Assembly: GCF_900639865.1 (NCBI RefSeq)
Contig: NZ_CAAAHX010000004.1
Location: forward strand, 309,563-373,562
Reading direction: 5' to 3'
Source: Legionella gresilensis
GTDB taxonomy: Bacteria; Pseudomonadota; Gammaproteobacteria; Legionellales; Legionellaceae
DNA: 64,000 bases
Shown piece after piece: positions 8,681 through 16,383 of the stretch. Position 1 is the first letter of the stretch. Each line of letters opens with the position of its first letter. The notes beneath the pieces are model-generated. The model was not told the origin of the DNA and did no database searches. It saw only the letters and a program-made list of their open reading frames with translations. A program made the position numbers and the translations under genes.

Positions 8681-8776
8681 ATGATGAGGTGGCGTTTAAA
8701 TCAAATACGAACACTTTTAGCTATGATGTTAGAAGTTGCGACTGCAAAAGGAAGAAAAGAGTTAAGCCCTTTGTAA
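8681..8776 (+). CDS. Possible 31-residue small protein
   Basis: A short frame, ATG ATG AGG TGG to TAA, lies in the 425-base gap between two minus-strand genes. 'TTTGGGATA' just upstream could serve as a Shine-Dalgarno sequence for either ATG. The peptide is basic, with a short nonpolar stretch ('LLAMMLEVATA') and ends Glu-Leu-Ser-Pro-Leu. An inverted repeat follows 17 bases after the stop, giving it the look of a small transcription unit. Coding is not proven; it may be chance. Confidence 0.3.
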   Translation: MMRWRLNQIRTLLAMMLEVATAKGRKELSPL

Positions 8777-8793
8777 GTATTGAGGCAGTTATA

Positions 8794-8822
8794 TTGTGTG
8801 TTACCTTTAAAATATCACACAA
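8794..8822. terminator. Inverted repeat between opposite-facing units
   Basis: TTGTGTG and CACACAA flank a 15-base AT-rich loop. It lies after the possible small ORF on the plus strand and downstream of the aldo/keto reductase gene on the minus strand, so it could end transcription in either direction. There is no long T-run. Confidence 0.35.
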
Positions 8823-8874
8823 TTTAAAGCCGGTTAGACCAATGGTTAGACTTAACTGATTAATTCAATTAAAT

Positions 8875-9978
8875 TTATTTATCAAAGTAATATTCACCCA
8901 TATTTTCAGTAAAAAAGTCAGGTGTTTCATAATGTTGCAGAATTGCCTTTGCCTTTTCTAATAGAGCTTGATTCTTAAATTCTTTTAATAATTTAATGTC
9001 CTTATCAATATAATCTGGTCTATCAGCGCCAATAATAACAGAGCTAATATGAGGCTCTTGATAAAGGAAGGCCAGAGCTAGGCTAGTTAGTTGATTATAA
9101 TCATGCTGGGTTAATTCAAGTAAAGCGCGTATTTTTGAGCCATAGGGTAGATTAGGATCATCAATGTGTTGTTTGACATAAGGGGTTAATAAGCCAGTAC
9201 CGAGGCCGCCCCTGATAATGACACCCATTCCTTTAGCATAAGCTGCATCAATATAAGGTTTATTACGCTGATTAATTAAGCTGTATTCCATCTCTATGAC
9301 ATCAAAGAGATTCATATCAATCGCATGTTGAGCAGCTTCCCCATTAACCGAAACGCCAATAAAGCCTAACTTTCCCATCTCTCTTAATTCTTGCAAGGCG
9401 TGCACCGCTTCGCCTTTTTTTAAGACATCGATTGCTGTTTTATTATCTAAATGTAGTAACACGATATCTAATTTATCTGTCTTTAATTTTTGTAAACTCT
9501 CATGCACATCTTTAAAGATAGCTTCTCGGCTGAAATCATAATCCGCAGCAGGCTTTGCACAATAAACCTCATCATAAGCTTTTTGCTCGCAACGCGGATC
9601 AGTGGCTTTAATATTATGTTCGCCTGGTTTAGTAATTAGAAGATAATTATAAGCTGTGCGTGGAATATAACGTCCAATACGTTCTTCACTTAAGCCATAA
9701 GAAGAAGCTGTATCAATGACATTAATATCATTGCTTAGAGCCTGTTGTAATACAGCTTGTGCTACTGATTCCGACGGGTGTAAGCTTTCTTTGCCTGCGA
9801 TACCCCAGGCTCGACCTAATTCAACAGTTCCTAAGCCAATAAAAGAAACCGATCTATCTATTTTTTTGATATAGCGTTTAGGCAATTCAGATGGCCGACT
9901 AGGCTCAGCCCTTTTAGAAAAAGAATAATGTCCTATAACTAGGAGTAACAAGCTTAAGAGAGAGAGTAAAAACTTCAT
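8875..9978 (-). CDS. Aldo/keto reductase with N-terminal signal or anchor
   Basis: A 367-residue protein. Residues 1-20 are a strongly hydrophobic signal peptide or membrane anchor ('KFLLSLLSLLLLVIGHYSF'), unusual for a family that is normally cytosolic. The aldo/keto reductase catalytic tetrad is visible: Asp89 and Tyr94 ('IDTASSYG'), Lys117 ('ITKPGEH') and His176 ('LLHLDN'). The C-terminal cofactor region contains 'SSVIIGADRP'. Length beyond the usual 320 residues is due to the leader and a Cys-containing insert after Lys117. Single gene; the substrate is unknown. Confidence 0.85.
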   Translation of the reverse strand: MKFLLSLLSLLLLVIGHYSFSKRAEPSRPSELPKRYIKKIDRSVSFIGLGTVELGRAWGIAGKESLHPSESVAQAVLQQALSNDINVIDTASSYGLSEERIGRYIPRTAYNYLLITKPGEHNIKATDPRCEQKAYDEVYCAKPAADYDFSREAIFKDVHESLQKLKTDKLDIVLLHLDNKTAIDVLKKGEAVHALQELREMGKLGFIGVSVNGEAAQHAIDMNLFDVIEMEYSLINQRNKPYIDAAYAKGMGVIIRGGLGTGLLTPYVKQHIDDPNLPYGSKIRALLELTQHDYNQLTSLALAFLYQEPHISSVIIGADRPDYIDKDIKLLKEFKNQALLEKAKAILQHYETPDFFTENMGEYYFDK

Positions 9979-10194
9979 TGTAAATTTCCTATCCTAAAGT
10001 AACGTCTATACTAAAGAGTCGCTCCATATGCAATAAATCGTTAATTCTTATGTATTAAATACCAACTTTTGTTGCAATGGCTCATAATTAATTTTATTTA
10101 GCACTGCAGCTATTCGAAGTTTAACAACGCAGTGCTTTTCCTTGCTTAGTTCCTGTGTTTACTAGCTACTCTATTAAATTTTAATCTTTTGGTG

Positions 10195-10200
10195 TATAAT
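10195..10200 (+). promoter_or_regulatory. Possible -10 element
   Basis: A perfect TATAAT preceded by GTG lies 38 bases upstream of the possible TTG start at 10238. No convincing -35 box is present at the right distance, so this is only a weak promoter call. Confidence 0.3.
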
Positions 10201-10237
10201 ATGTACAGTTTGATTGTTTTTTGTAAAGTAGATTGCC

Positions 10238-10510
10238 TTGATAATCTTAACCCCAGAACCAGATCAAAACAAGAAATCATCGATTCGCCACATTATTATT
10301 AAAGAATCTAATATAACGGTTTATTATAACGGATTCGATGAATTATTAATTATGATGGATGTTGCTGATGAATTCGAAAAGCATGATCCTGCATCGACTT
10401 TAACCTATGTAATAGAGCATGTCACTGAGGGATGGAAGATTTATCATGCAGGCATTGATGCAAATTATAGTAACGATTGGCATTACCATTTTAGGAGAAA
10501 GGATAATTAG
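10238..10510 (+). CDS. Hypothetical small protein, start uncertain
   Basis: A 90-residue frame opening with TTG at 10238; an in-frame stop (TAG at 10229) rules out a much longer form, and there is no ATG until Met38. The product is acidic in the middle and ends in an aromatic/His-rich stretch ('YSNDWHYHFRRKDN'). No domain recognised. It could also be the remains of a longer gene, since another short frame follows at once. Confidence 0.4.
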   Translation: MIILTPEPDQNKKSSIRHIIIKESNITVYYNGFDELLIMMDVADEFEKHDPASTLTYVIEHVTEGWKIYHAGIDANYSNDWHYHFRRKDN

Positions 10511-10731
10511 CTCCTTACCATAGGTGTGATATTCAGTCATTGTTAGATACCTTGCAAACATATTCGCTTCTTACAGGTGGACAGTATAATAGCTTATCAC
10601 AGCAAATTCTTGAAATGAGCAAAATTAATAGCCCTTCTAGTCAAGTAATTACTTCAAAATTGCGTTTTTTTACTTATCCGGAAGAGTTAACATCAGAGGA
10701 AGAAGATTCCTTGCTGATGGCTCCGACCTAG
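10507..10731 (+). CDS. Doubtful short ORF or gene remnant
   Basis: The frame is open from 10507, with a possible TTG start at 10540 giving 63 residues rich in Ser, Thr and Gln and ending 'LTSEEEDSLLMAPT'. There is no Shine-Dalgarno sequence and it is in a different frame from the ORF before it. It may be a decayed C-terminal piece of an older gene. No function can be offered. Confidence 0.25.
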   Translation, partial: LAPYHRCDIQSLLDTLQTYSLLTGGQYNSLSQQILEMSKINSPSSQVITSKLRFFTYPEELTSEEEDSLLMAPT

Positions 10732-10829
10732 GACTTTAGGGGTTAAGTAGACTAAAAATAGAAAGCGAACTTAAAGAAATAATTCTATAGTGAGCTGGCA
10801 TAATTTTATATAAAGAGACGAGTTTGATC

Positions 10830-11360
10830 ATGTTAAATTACGCGATCGAGGCTGCTATATTTAAACTACCTATTCCTTTTTTTAATTTTACCCATAATTT
10901 TTGGATCTTAAAAAATCTCAACGAAAATAAAATTATCGCGCAATTACATGGACTTGCGATGTCAAGAACCACAGGTAGAATTGTGCCTATTGGCTATCGG
11001 CGTGATCATAGTTTACGTGCCTATTGCTTTGTGTATGATGAAAATGCTGCTAAGCAATTTGGATTAACTGTTAGCTCTTTTGCTCTACCTATCCATGCAT
11101 GCAATACGGTATATGCTAAAGGAGATGCCCTTAAACGTTGGTTAAAAGCCATAGAAGCCTTAGAAGCAATCAATAACTTAAATCTTGACTATCCTCGTGG
11201 CGGATTTTGTATTCCACTATCAAAAACAATCAACAGTAATTCCATGTATCATACGTTTGGGCAGGTAATGGATGTAGAAGTGTATAATTTTGCTGGTTTT
11301 GTACAAGTTGGACTCCAAACTTCTGTATATGAACAAATTAAAAGAAGCTTCGATTTTTAG
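10830..11360 (+). CDS. Hypothetical protein of unknown family
   Basis: A 176-residue protein. I start it at ATG 10830, preceded by 'AAAGAGACGAG', rather than at the upstream TTG 10824. It has a beta-rich first half ('NFTHNFWILKNLNE', 'IIAQLHGLAMSRTTGRIVPIG') and a helical middle ('ALKRWLKAIEALEAINNL'), then 'YPRGGFCIPL'. Conserved-looking His, Trp and Cys residues could suggest an enzyme, but I do not recognise the family. No signal peptide or membrane segment. Faces the AraC-type gene across a hairpin. Confidence 0.6.
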   Translation: MLNYAIEAAIFKLPIPFFNFTHNFWILKNLNENKIIAQLHGLAMSRTTGRIVPIGYRRDHSLRAYCFVYDENAAKQFGLTVSSFALPIHACNTVYAKGDALKRWLKAIEALEAINNLNLDYPRGGFCIPLSKTINSNSMYHTFGQVMDVEVYNFAGFVQVGLQTSVYEQIKRSFDF

Positions 11361-11381
11361 TGCCCTATCCTATATTTAATA

Positions 11382-11406
11382 AAGGCCGAACGTCATCGCC
11401 GGCCTT
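11382..11406. terminator. Bidirectional terminator hairpin
   Basis: AAGGCCG (11382-11388) pairs with CGGCCTT (11400-11406) across an 11-base loop. It sits in the 69 bases between two convergent genes, so it probably stops transcription from both sides. The flanks are A/T-rich but there is no unbroken T-run. Confidence 0.6.
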
Positions 11407-11429
11407 AAATGAATAAAAAACCAATATGT

Positions 11430-12278
11430 TTATTTTAGTAATAACCAACACTCGGTGATTAATTCTGTTTCAGCAACTTCGTGATCAAAATTGTAATAGC
11501 AAAAAATACAAGGTAGATCTGCAAGTTCTTCGCCAGAATTAGGTAGCCAATCGCGATATAAATGATAAATCGTTTTATCAATGTCATCCCGCGAGCCTTT
11601 ATGAACTGCCACCGCGTAACGCCCTTGAGGTAAATATTTCTCTTTTACAATACCATCAATTTTTAACTGTTTAGGCACCGTAATACCTAGATCAAAGCGA
11701 AATTCTTGAGAAGGAGTTGTCTTTGGATCATCATAAGCGAAGCCAAAGGCCTCCCCAGGGCTAGGTTTTAAGTTTATTGGCTGAGACTTTGCCCAGTCAA
11801 TTAACTGATTTACACTTTCACCAACCCCCGCAGGATCACCTCTATGTTCTAAAACAGCTAAACGGCGGTCATGCATTAATTCTTTAATAACTACATTCAT
11901 TTCTTTATCTCGTTTAGGCAAACAATAGGGCAAATCCTCCCATACGTGCCAATTTGGCTCGGATCTAAATAAACTAGGTGATTTACCACAAGTTTGTTTA
12001 AAAGCTCGCGTGAAAGCTTCATGGGATTCAAAGCCGGCATTGATTGCAATATCAATAATTGTTCTATCTTTTTCATAAATTAACTGATGTGCCGCCCGTT
12101 TTAGACGTAACCAGCGTATATATTGCTGTAAAGATAGCCCAGTGTAGGCACTAAATATGCGATGAAAATGATATTTGGAGAAGCAAGCAATCTCACTTAA
12201 TTGCGTTAAGGTAAGCTTATCGTCAAGATGCTTACCAATAAATTCCGTGACTTTTTGTAACTGCTGCTCGTAATTCAT
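11430..12278 (-). CDS. AraC-family regulator with GyrI-like effector domain
   Basis: A 282-residue protein with two helix-turn-helix motifs at the N-terminus (about 8-105; 'LTLTQLSEIACFSKYHFHRIF' contains the first and 'TIIDIAINAGFESHEAFTRAF' the second). The C-terminal half (about 125-282) is a GyrI/BmrR-type small-molecule-binding domain ('RLAVLEHRGDPAGVG', 'GRYAVAVHKGS', 'ELITECWLLL'). This arrangement matches the Rob/YdeE-like group, which respond to hydrophobic or cationic compounds. ATG preceded by AGAGATT. The controlled genes are not evident from the neighbours. Confidence 0.9.
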   Translation of the reverse strand: MNYEQQLQKVTEFIGKHLDDKLTLTQLSEIACFSKYHFHRIFSAYTGLSLQQYIRWLRLKRAAHQLIYEKDRTIIDIAINAGFESHEAFTRAFKQTCGKSPSLFRSEPNWHVWEDLPYCLPKRDKEMNVVIKELMHDRRLAVLEHRGDPAGVGESVNQLIDWAKSQPINLKPSPGEAFGFAYDDPKTTPSQEFRFDLGITVPKQLKIDGIVKEKYLPQGRYAVAVHKGSRDDIDKTIYHLYRDWLPNSGEELADLPCIFCYYNFDHEVAETELITECWLLLK

Positions 12279-12418
12279 AATAATCTCTAAATCATAAGTC
12301 CTGCCTACCTAATCATGATATTAACTTTTTAATGGTGTCGCTTGACCAATCTTGCTAACTGTAAGCTTATATTTTCTCTAAAATCTTTAGACATATAGTG
12401 TATTATTAAAATATATTG

Positions 12419-12424
12419 TATAAT
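12419..12424 (+). promoter_or_regulatory. Possible -10 element upstream of the repeat protein
   Basis: TATAAT 32 bases before the ATG of the 1180-residue gene, in a very AT-rich stretch. No clear -35 box. Weak call. Confidence 0.3.
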
Positions 12425-12455
12425 AAATTATCTATATAATTTAAAGTTAATCATC

Positions 12456-15400
12456 ATGAAAAGTCGATTTGGCCAGCCAGATGTGGTTTTGGACCGTGTA
12501 ACGGAATGGCGAAAAGATAAAAAACATTGGGAAGATATTTTCTCTTTTAAACTAATAACAAGCTTATCAACGTTACGTAAATTAGAAGATTCGTGGGATA
12601 AGTTCCTAGAATTCACTAAATTTTTAAGTGAATTAGATGCAACTTCTCGGTTGTATGGAGGAATGCCGGGCGTTAACATAACAGAGATACAGGCAGATGC
12701 TAGGGAGTTTTTAGGTAGTGCTGAGAAATTCTTTAAGAAAAATCTTCTAGGAGCATATAGACTTTCCATGGCGGAGTTAGAAAAATGGGAAGCACAAAAG
12801 GCGCAATGGGAAAACTTTTTTACTCTTAAATCCTTGCCTGATAAAGAAACTGCAGCAAAACTTCTCTCCTCTTGGGATGACTTTATCGCTCTAACTCGGT
12901 TAATAAGTGCAAATTCTACTGGTATTTATGCAGTTCAGCATCAAGTAGAAGCTAGGGATTTTTTACAAAGAGCCGCTACTTTCTTTGATAAGGATTTTAA
13001 TAATAAAGAACCTGAAAAAACGGAGTTACCTACGCAAGATGAGGTGCAAAAGCTTTCCTTAGAATTGATAAAGAAGTGGCAAGTACGAACAGATGTAAAA
13101 GAATGGAGGAAAATTTTCTCTCAAAAACGAATTCCCGACGAAGAGATATGGTTAAGGCTAACTAGCACATGGGCAGACTTAGTATTAGATTTATCAAAGA
13201 TAATTCCTGAAAATTTAAAGCTCACATGCCCTGCTTTACAACAAGACGCTTTAGATTTTTTAAAAGATGCTTGTAAGTTCTTTGGCAAGGATTTTGATAA
13301 AATTGAGAATATTTTAATTGACTTACCTCCAAGTCAGTTCTTTCAAAGGACAAATATTTTAGTTGATTCACTGCAAGGTTGGCAAGATCAGGCAAAAAAA
13401 TGGGAAGAAATTTTTGATTCAGATACGGTAGATAATCAAAAATGGTTAACTTTAATCAAAAGTTGGGATCAGTTTATAAAGTTAACTCAAAAGCTAAGTG
13501 ATCTTCAAGAACTTAATTTAGATAAGCAAAGAACTACCTTAGTTCCATATCAGAACCGAGCTAATGAGATTTTAGAAAAAGGCAAAAAATTTTTTCACCT
13601 TGAAGAAAGTAGGCTTTTAATGGTTAGCCAGAAAGAGCGATCTTTACCTATACAACACAATTTAGAAAGAATGTCCGTAAAGCAATTAGAGGATTGGCGT
13701 ACGAAAAAGGGGCTTTGGGAAGGAGTTTTTGCTCTAGGTTTCCCATCAGAAGCAACCTGGACAAGGTTAGCTAATGATTGGGAAATTTTTAAAAGCATAA
13801 CTCAAAATATATATCAATTTGAGTTTGGACCTACTCCTTTAGGTACTACGAGAAGTTCCTTGCAGCAGGAAGCCACTCAATTTTTAGAAAAAGCAAATGC
13901 TTTTTTTTATGGAGGATCACAAAAATCTATTGTAACCTTACCCGCTAAAAAAGAGTTACCTCATTTTGAAAACATAAAAATATTGCATAAATGGCAAAAG
14001 CAAAAAAAAGATTGGCTGAAAATTTTTTCTTTAAGGGCATTACCATCTAAAAATGAGCTGGAAATATTATTACGTACTTGGGAAAGTTTTATAAAGGTTT
14101 CGAAACAAATAGCATCCTTATCTAATAATAATTTAGGCTTCAATACAACTCAACTTCAACAAGAAGCTAGCCAATTTTTGGACGAAGTTAGCTATTTTTT
14201 CAACGAAAAATTAGTTGAGGGAGAACCTCAAATCAATCAATTAAAAATTATTCTCAAGGAACGAGTAGATGAATTAAAAAATTGGCAAGAGCAAAAAAGA
14301 CAATGGGAAGCAATTTTCTCTTCTGAATTAATATTAGATAAAAAAGAACGCTCGAGTCTAGTCCAAGCTTGGGATAGATTTTTAAAATTAACTACACAAT
14401 TGGCTTCTCCTAATTTAAGTACTTCTTCTCCTTTACAAAAAGAAGCTCAAGAATTTTTGCAAAGAGCACAACATTTTTTTTCAGATAGTAAGCGAGACAA
14501 CCCTTTACCTAACTCAAAAGATTTAGAAAATTCTTTACAACAATATAACTGGGGTATACAAAAGAAACAATGGGAAAATATTTTCTCTTCAGTTCGGCCG
14601 TACCCAGATGGCCGTATGTGCTATACACTGCTAGAGACTTGGGATGAATTTATTGAACGAACGCAGGAAGAAGTGCGTACTCAATCTTATAAGTCCATGG
14701 AAGCCCAGCAGTTTTTAAGCAACGCAGCTAATTTTTTTGATAGTGAGTCAGGTACAGGCGAAGAAGTTCAATTGCCTACCCAGAAAGAATTACAAGTTCA
14801 ATTAGATGTAGATATAGAAATGCATAGAAGCTCTTCCCAGCACAAAACGGAAAGCAAACTAGCTCCGCTAGCTCAGGAAATTAAAGAAACATTAGCGGCA
14901 GTAGATGAGTCAACAAAAAAACAAATGGCTCCATTTAGCAGTTTAATAGCAATTCAAAAACGAATTGAAAAGGAATATCAAGAAATAGAGCAAAGAATAA
15001 AATCAGAGACTCACTTAAGATCACGATTAGAGTGCCTCACACAGGCTAATGATAGTATTAGTCAATGTATTGAACAAGCCAAACAAGATTTACGTAGAAA
15101 TATCTTAAATCCGGCAATAGATAATGTTCGCAGAGGTAAAGCTAGTGAAAGTATTACCGAGCAGTGTATAGTTAAAGTTAATGACTTTATCGCTATGTAT
15201 TCTAAAGAATTAGCTAAGTCAGAAGTTGATCTTAATATTTATGAGGAAAACTCTAAGCGTGTAAAAACTGAAGATACACGATTAAGCTGTATTGCCGTTA
15301 ATCCAGAACAAGCTAAGCTAATAATTAATACAGCGCGCGACCAACTTGAATCTGAAATAGTACATGATCAAGCGCAGTATATAGAAAATCGTTGGCGCAG

Positions 15401-15998
15401 TAAGAAAGGAGCAGAAGCCCAAACTTTATCTAATAATAAAGAACGTTGCAAAAGTACTTTTATCCAAGCTTATACAAAAATACTATTACAACATGATTCG
15501 TTTTTTAATCAGATACGAGCGGTTCAAGAACGAATTACTGATGAGATAAATAGGATTGAAAGTGAGCCAAATCATAATAGAAATCATATTGCAGCGCTTA
15601 AGTTAGTTAATGATAAGATTAAATCTAGTATTAATAAGGCTATAGGACTTTGTGCAGAGGAACTTTGGAGTAACCAAGATCTCATCACTACTAGTGTTTC
15701 AAATTTGAAAATTAAAGAAAATAATAAAACAGAAGTAAGAAACATTATTAAGACGGACATACTTGCTAACAGGACGTTAGACTTTAGTTGGCGAGAAAAA
15801 ATTGGGCGATTTTTTGATAACCTTGTTGCAATGATTAAACCTTCATCTAAAACTGAGTTTTCTTCAGAGGAAATTAAAAATTATAATGATACGAGAAGAA
15901 ATCAAACATTTTTTGGAAAGATGACTTCAACAGAGCATAAAAATATCGAAGAAATATTCAATGATATTGATAAAATTAAGGTTGGTCCAAACATATAG
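12456..15998 (+). CDS. 1180-residue protein with eight tandem degenerate repeats; candidate effector
   Basis: Not a recognised family. Residues 14-763 consist of eight related units of 89-105 residues, starting near Trp18, 111, 208, 309, 414, 513, 610 and 699. Each unit reads roughly Trp-x3-Lys-x2-Trp-Glu-x-Ile-Phe-Ser, then Leu-x3-Trp-Asp-x-Phe-x2-Leu-Thr, then Gln-x-Glu-Ala-x2-Phe-Leu-x2-Ala-x2-Phe-Phe, with variable linkers. Residues 800-1080 are strongly helical with heptad-like coiled-coil stretches ('IEKEYQEIEQRIKSETHLRS'). No signal peptide or membrane segment. Its size, repeats and coiled coils resemble secreted Legionella proteins, but secretion is inferred. Confidence 0.7.
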   Translation: MKSRFGQPDVVLDRVTEWRKDKKHWEDIFSFKLITSLSTLRKLEDSWDKFLEFTKFLSELDATSRLYGGMPGVNITEIQADAREFLGSAEKFFKKNLLGAYRLSMAELEKWEAQKAQWENFFTLKSLPDKETAAKLLSSWDDFIALTRLISANSTGIYAVQHQVEARDFLQRAATFFDKDFNNKEPEKTELPTQDEVQKLSLELIKKWQVRTDVKEWRKIFSQKRIPDEEIWLRLTSTWADLVLDLSKIIPENLKLTCPALQQDALDFLKDACKFFGKDFDKIENILIDLPPSQFFQRTNILVDSLQGWQDQAKKWEEIFDSDTVDNQKWLTLIKSWDQFIKLTQKLSDLQELNLDKQRTTLVPYQNRANEILEKGKKFFHLEESRLLMVSQKERSLPIQHNLERMSVKQLEDWRTKKGLWEGVFALGFPSEATWTRLANDWEIFKSITQNIYQFEFGPTPLGTTRSSLQQEATQFLEKANAFFYGGSQKSIVTLPAKKELPHFENIKILHKWQKQKKDWLKIFSLRALPSKNELEILLRTWESFIKVSKQIASLSNNNLGFNTTQLQQEASQFLDEVSYFFNEKLVEGEPQINQLKIILKERVDELKNWQEQKRQWEAIFSSELILDKKERSSLVQAWDRFLKLTTQLASPNLSTSSPLQKEAQEFLQRAQHFFSDSKRDNPLPNSKDLENSLQQYNWGIQKKQWENIFSSVRPYPDGRMCYTLLETWDEFIERTQEEVRTQSYKSMEAQQFLSNAANFFDSESGTGEEVQLPTQKELQVQLDVDIEMHRSSSQHKTESKLAPLAQEIKETLAAVDESTKKQMAPFSSLIAIQKRIEKEYQEIEQRIKSETHLRSRLECLTQANDSISQCIEQAKQDLRRNILNPAIDNVRRGKASESITEQCIVKVNDFIAMYSKELAKSEVDLNIYEENSKRVKTEDTRLSCIAVNPEQAKLIINTARDQLESEIVHDQAQYIENRWRSKKGAEAQTLSNNKERCKSTFIQAYTKILLQHDSFFNQIRAVQERITDEINRIESEPNHNRNHIAALKLVNDKIKSSINKAIGLCAEELWSNQDLITTSVSNLKIKENNKTEVRNIIKTDILANRTLDFSWREKIGRFFDNLVAMIKPSSKTEFSSEEIKNYNDTRRNQTFFGKMTSTEHKNIEEIFNDIDKIKVGPNI
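12495..14744 (+). repeat. DNA encoding the eight protein repeats
   Basis: Eight units of about 270-315 bases lie head to tail inside the 1180-residue gene. They are related at protein level (Trp/Phe/Leu pattern) but diverged at DNA level, so the expansion is old and unlikely to be recombining now. Confidence 0.75.
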
Positions 15999-16383
15999 TA
16001 CAGGGATGTATTATACTATCAGCTAACTAATACTTTAATAGTACTTTTATAAACAAGACAGCCTTTAAGTTGCTTTTTATATAATATTTATTGCGTTATA
16101 AATAGATAATTCAAGAGCAACGTCATTGCTAATCCATCTTAAGCACAATCTATTTATTGAAAGTTATAGCTTTCAATAAAAATTAACACTTTAATAAAAT
16201 TATTTATCTTGAAATAAATAAAATTTTTTAAAATATTTAAAAATATAATTAAATCAATAACTAAGGATAATCAATTATTCATAATCCTTAATGACCTAAT
16301 TTCATTTTACTTTCTTTCTCTTCAGGTTCTCTTAATTTTTCTTTGTTAAAGTTGAGAAAATTTTAATAAAAATTAGAGTAGAC
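15999..16383. other. AT-rich spacer between two large effector-like genes
   Basis: 385 bases with no credible ORF. The only structure I see is the 11-bp inverted repeat at 16153-16180. The last 100 bases presumably hold the promoter of the zeta-kinase-like gene, but I cannot pick out a -35/-10 pair with confidence. Confidence 0.4.
16153..16180. terminator. 11-bp perfect hairpin after the repeat protein gene
   Basis: TTTATTGAAAG and CTTTCAATAAA enclose a six-base loop (TTATAG). It lies 155 bases after the stop codon. AT-rich stem and no strong T-run, so it may be a terminator or a binding site. Confidence 0.4.

Noticed and set aside
12428-12769. 113-codon minus-strand frame
   Set aside because: Antisense to the start of the repeat-protein gene; no support.
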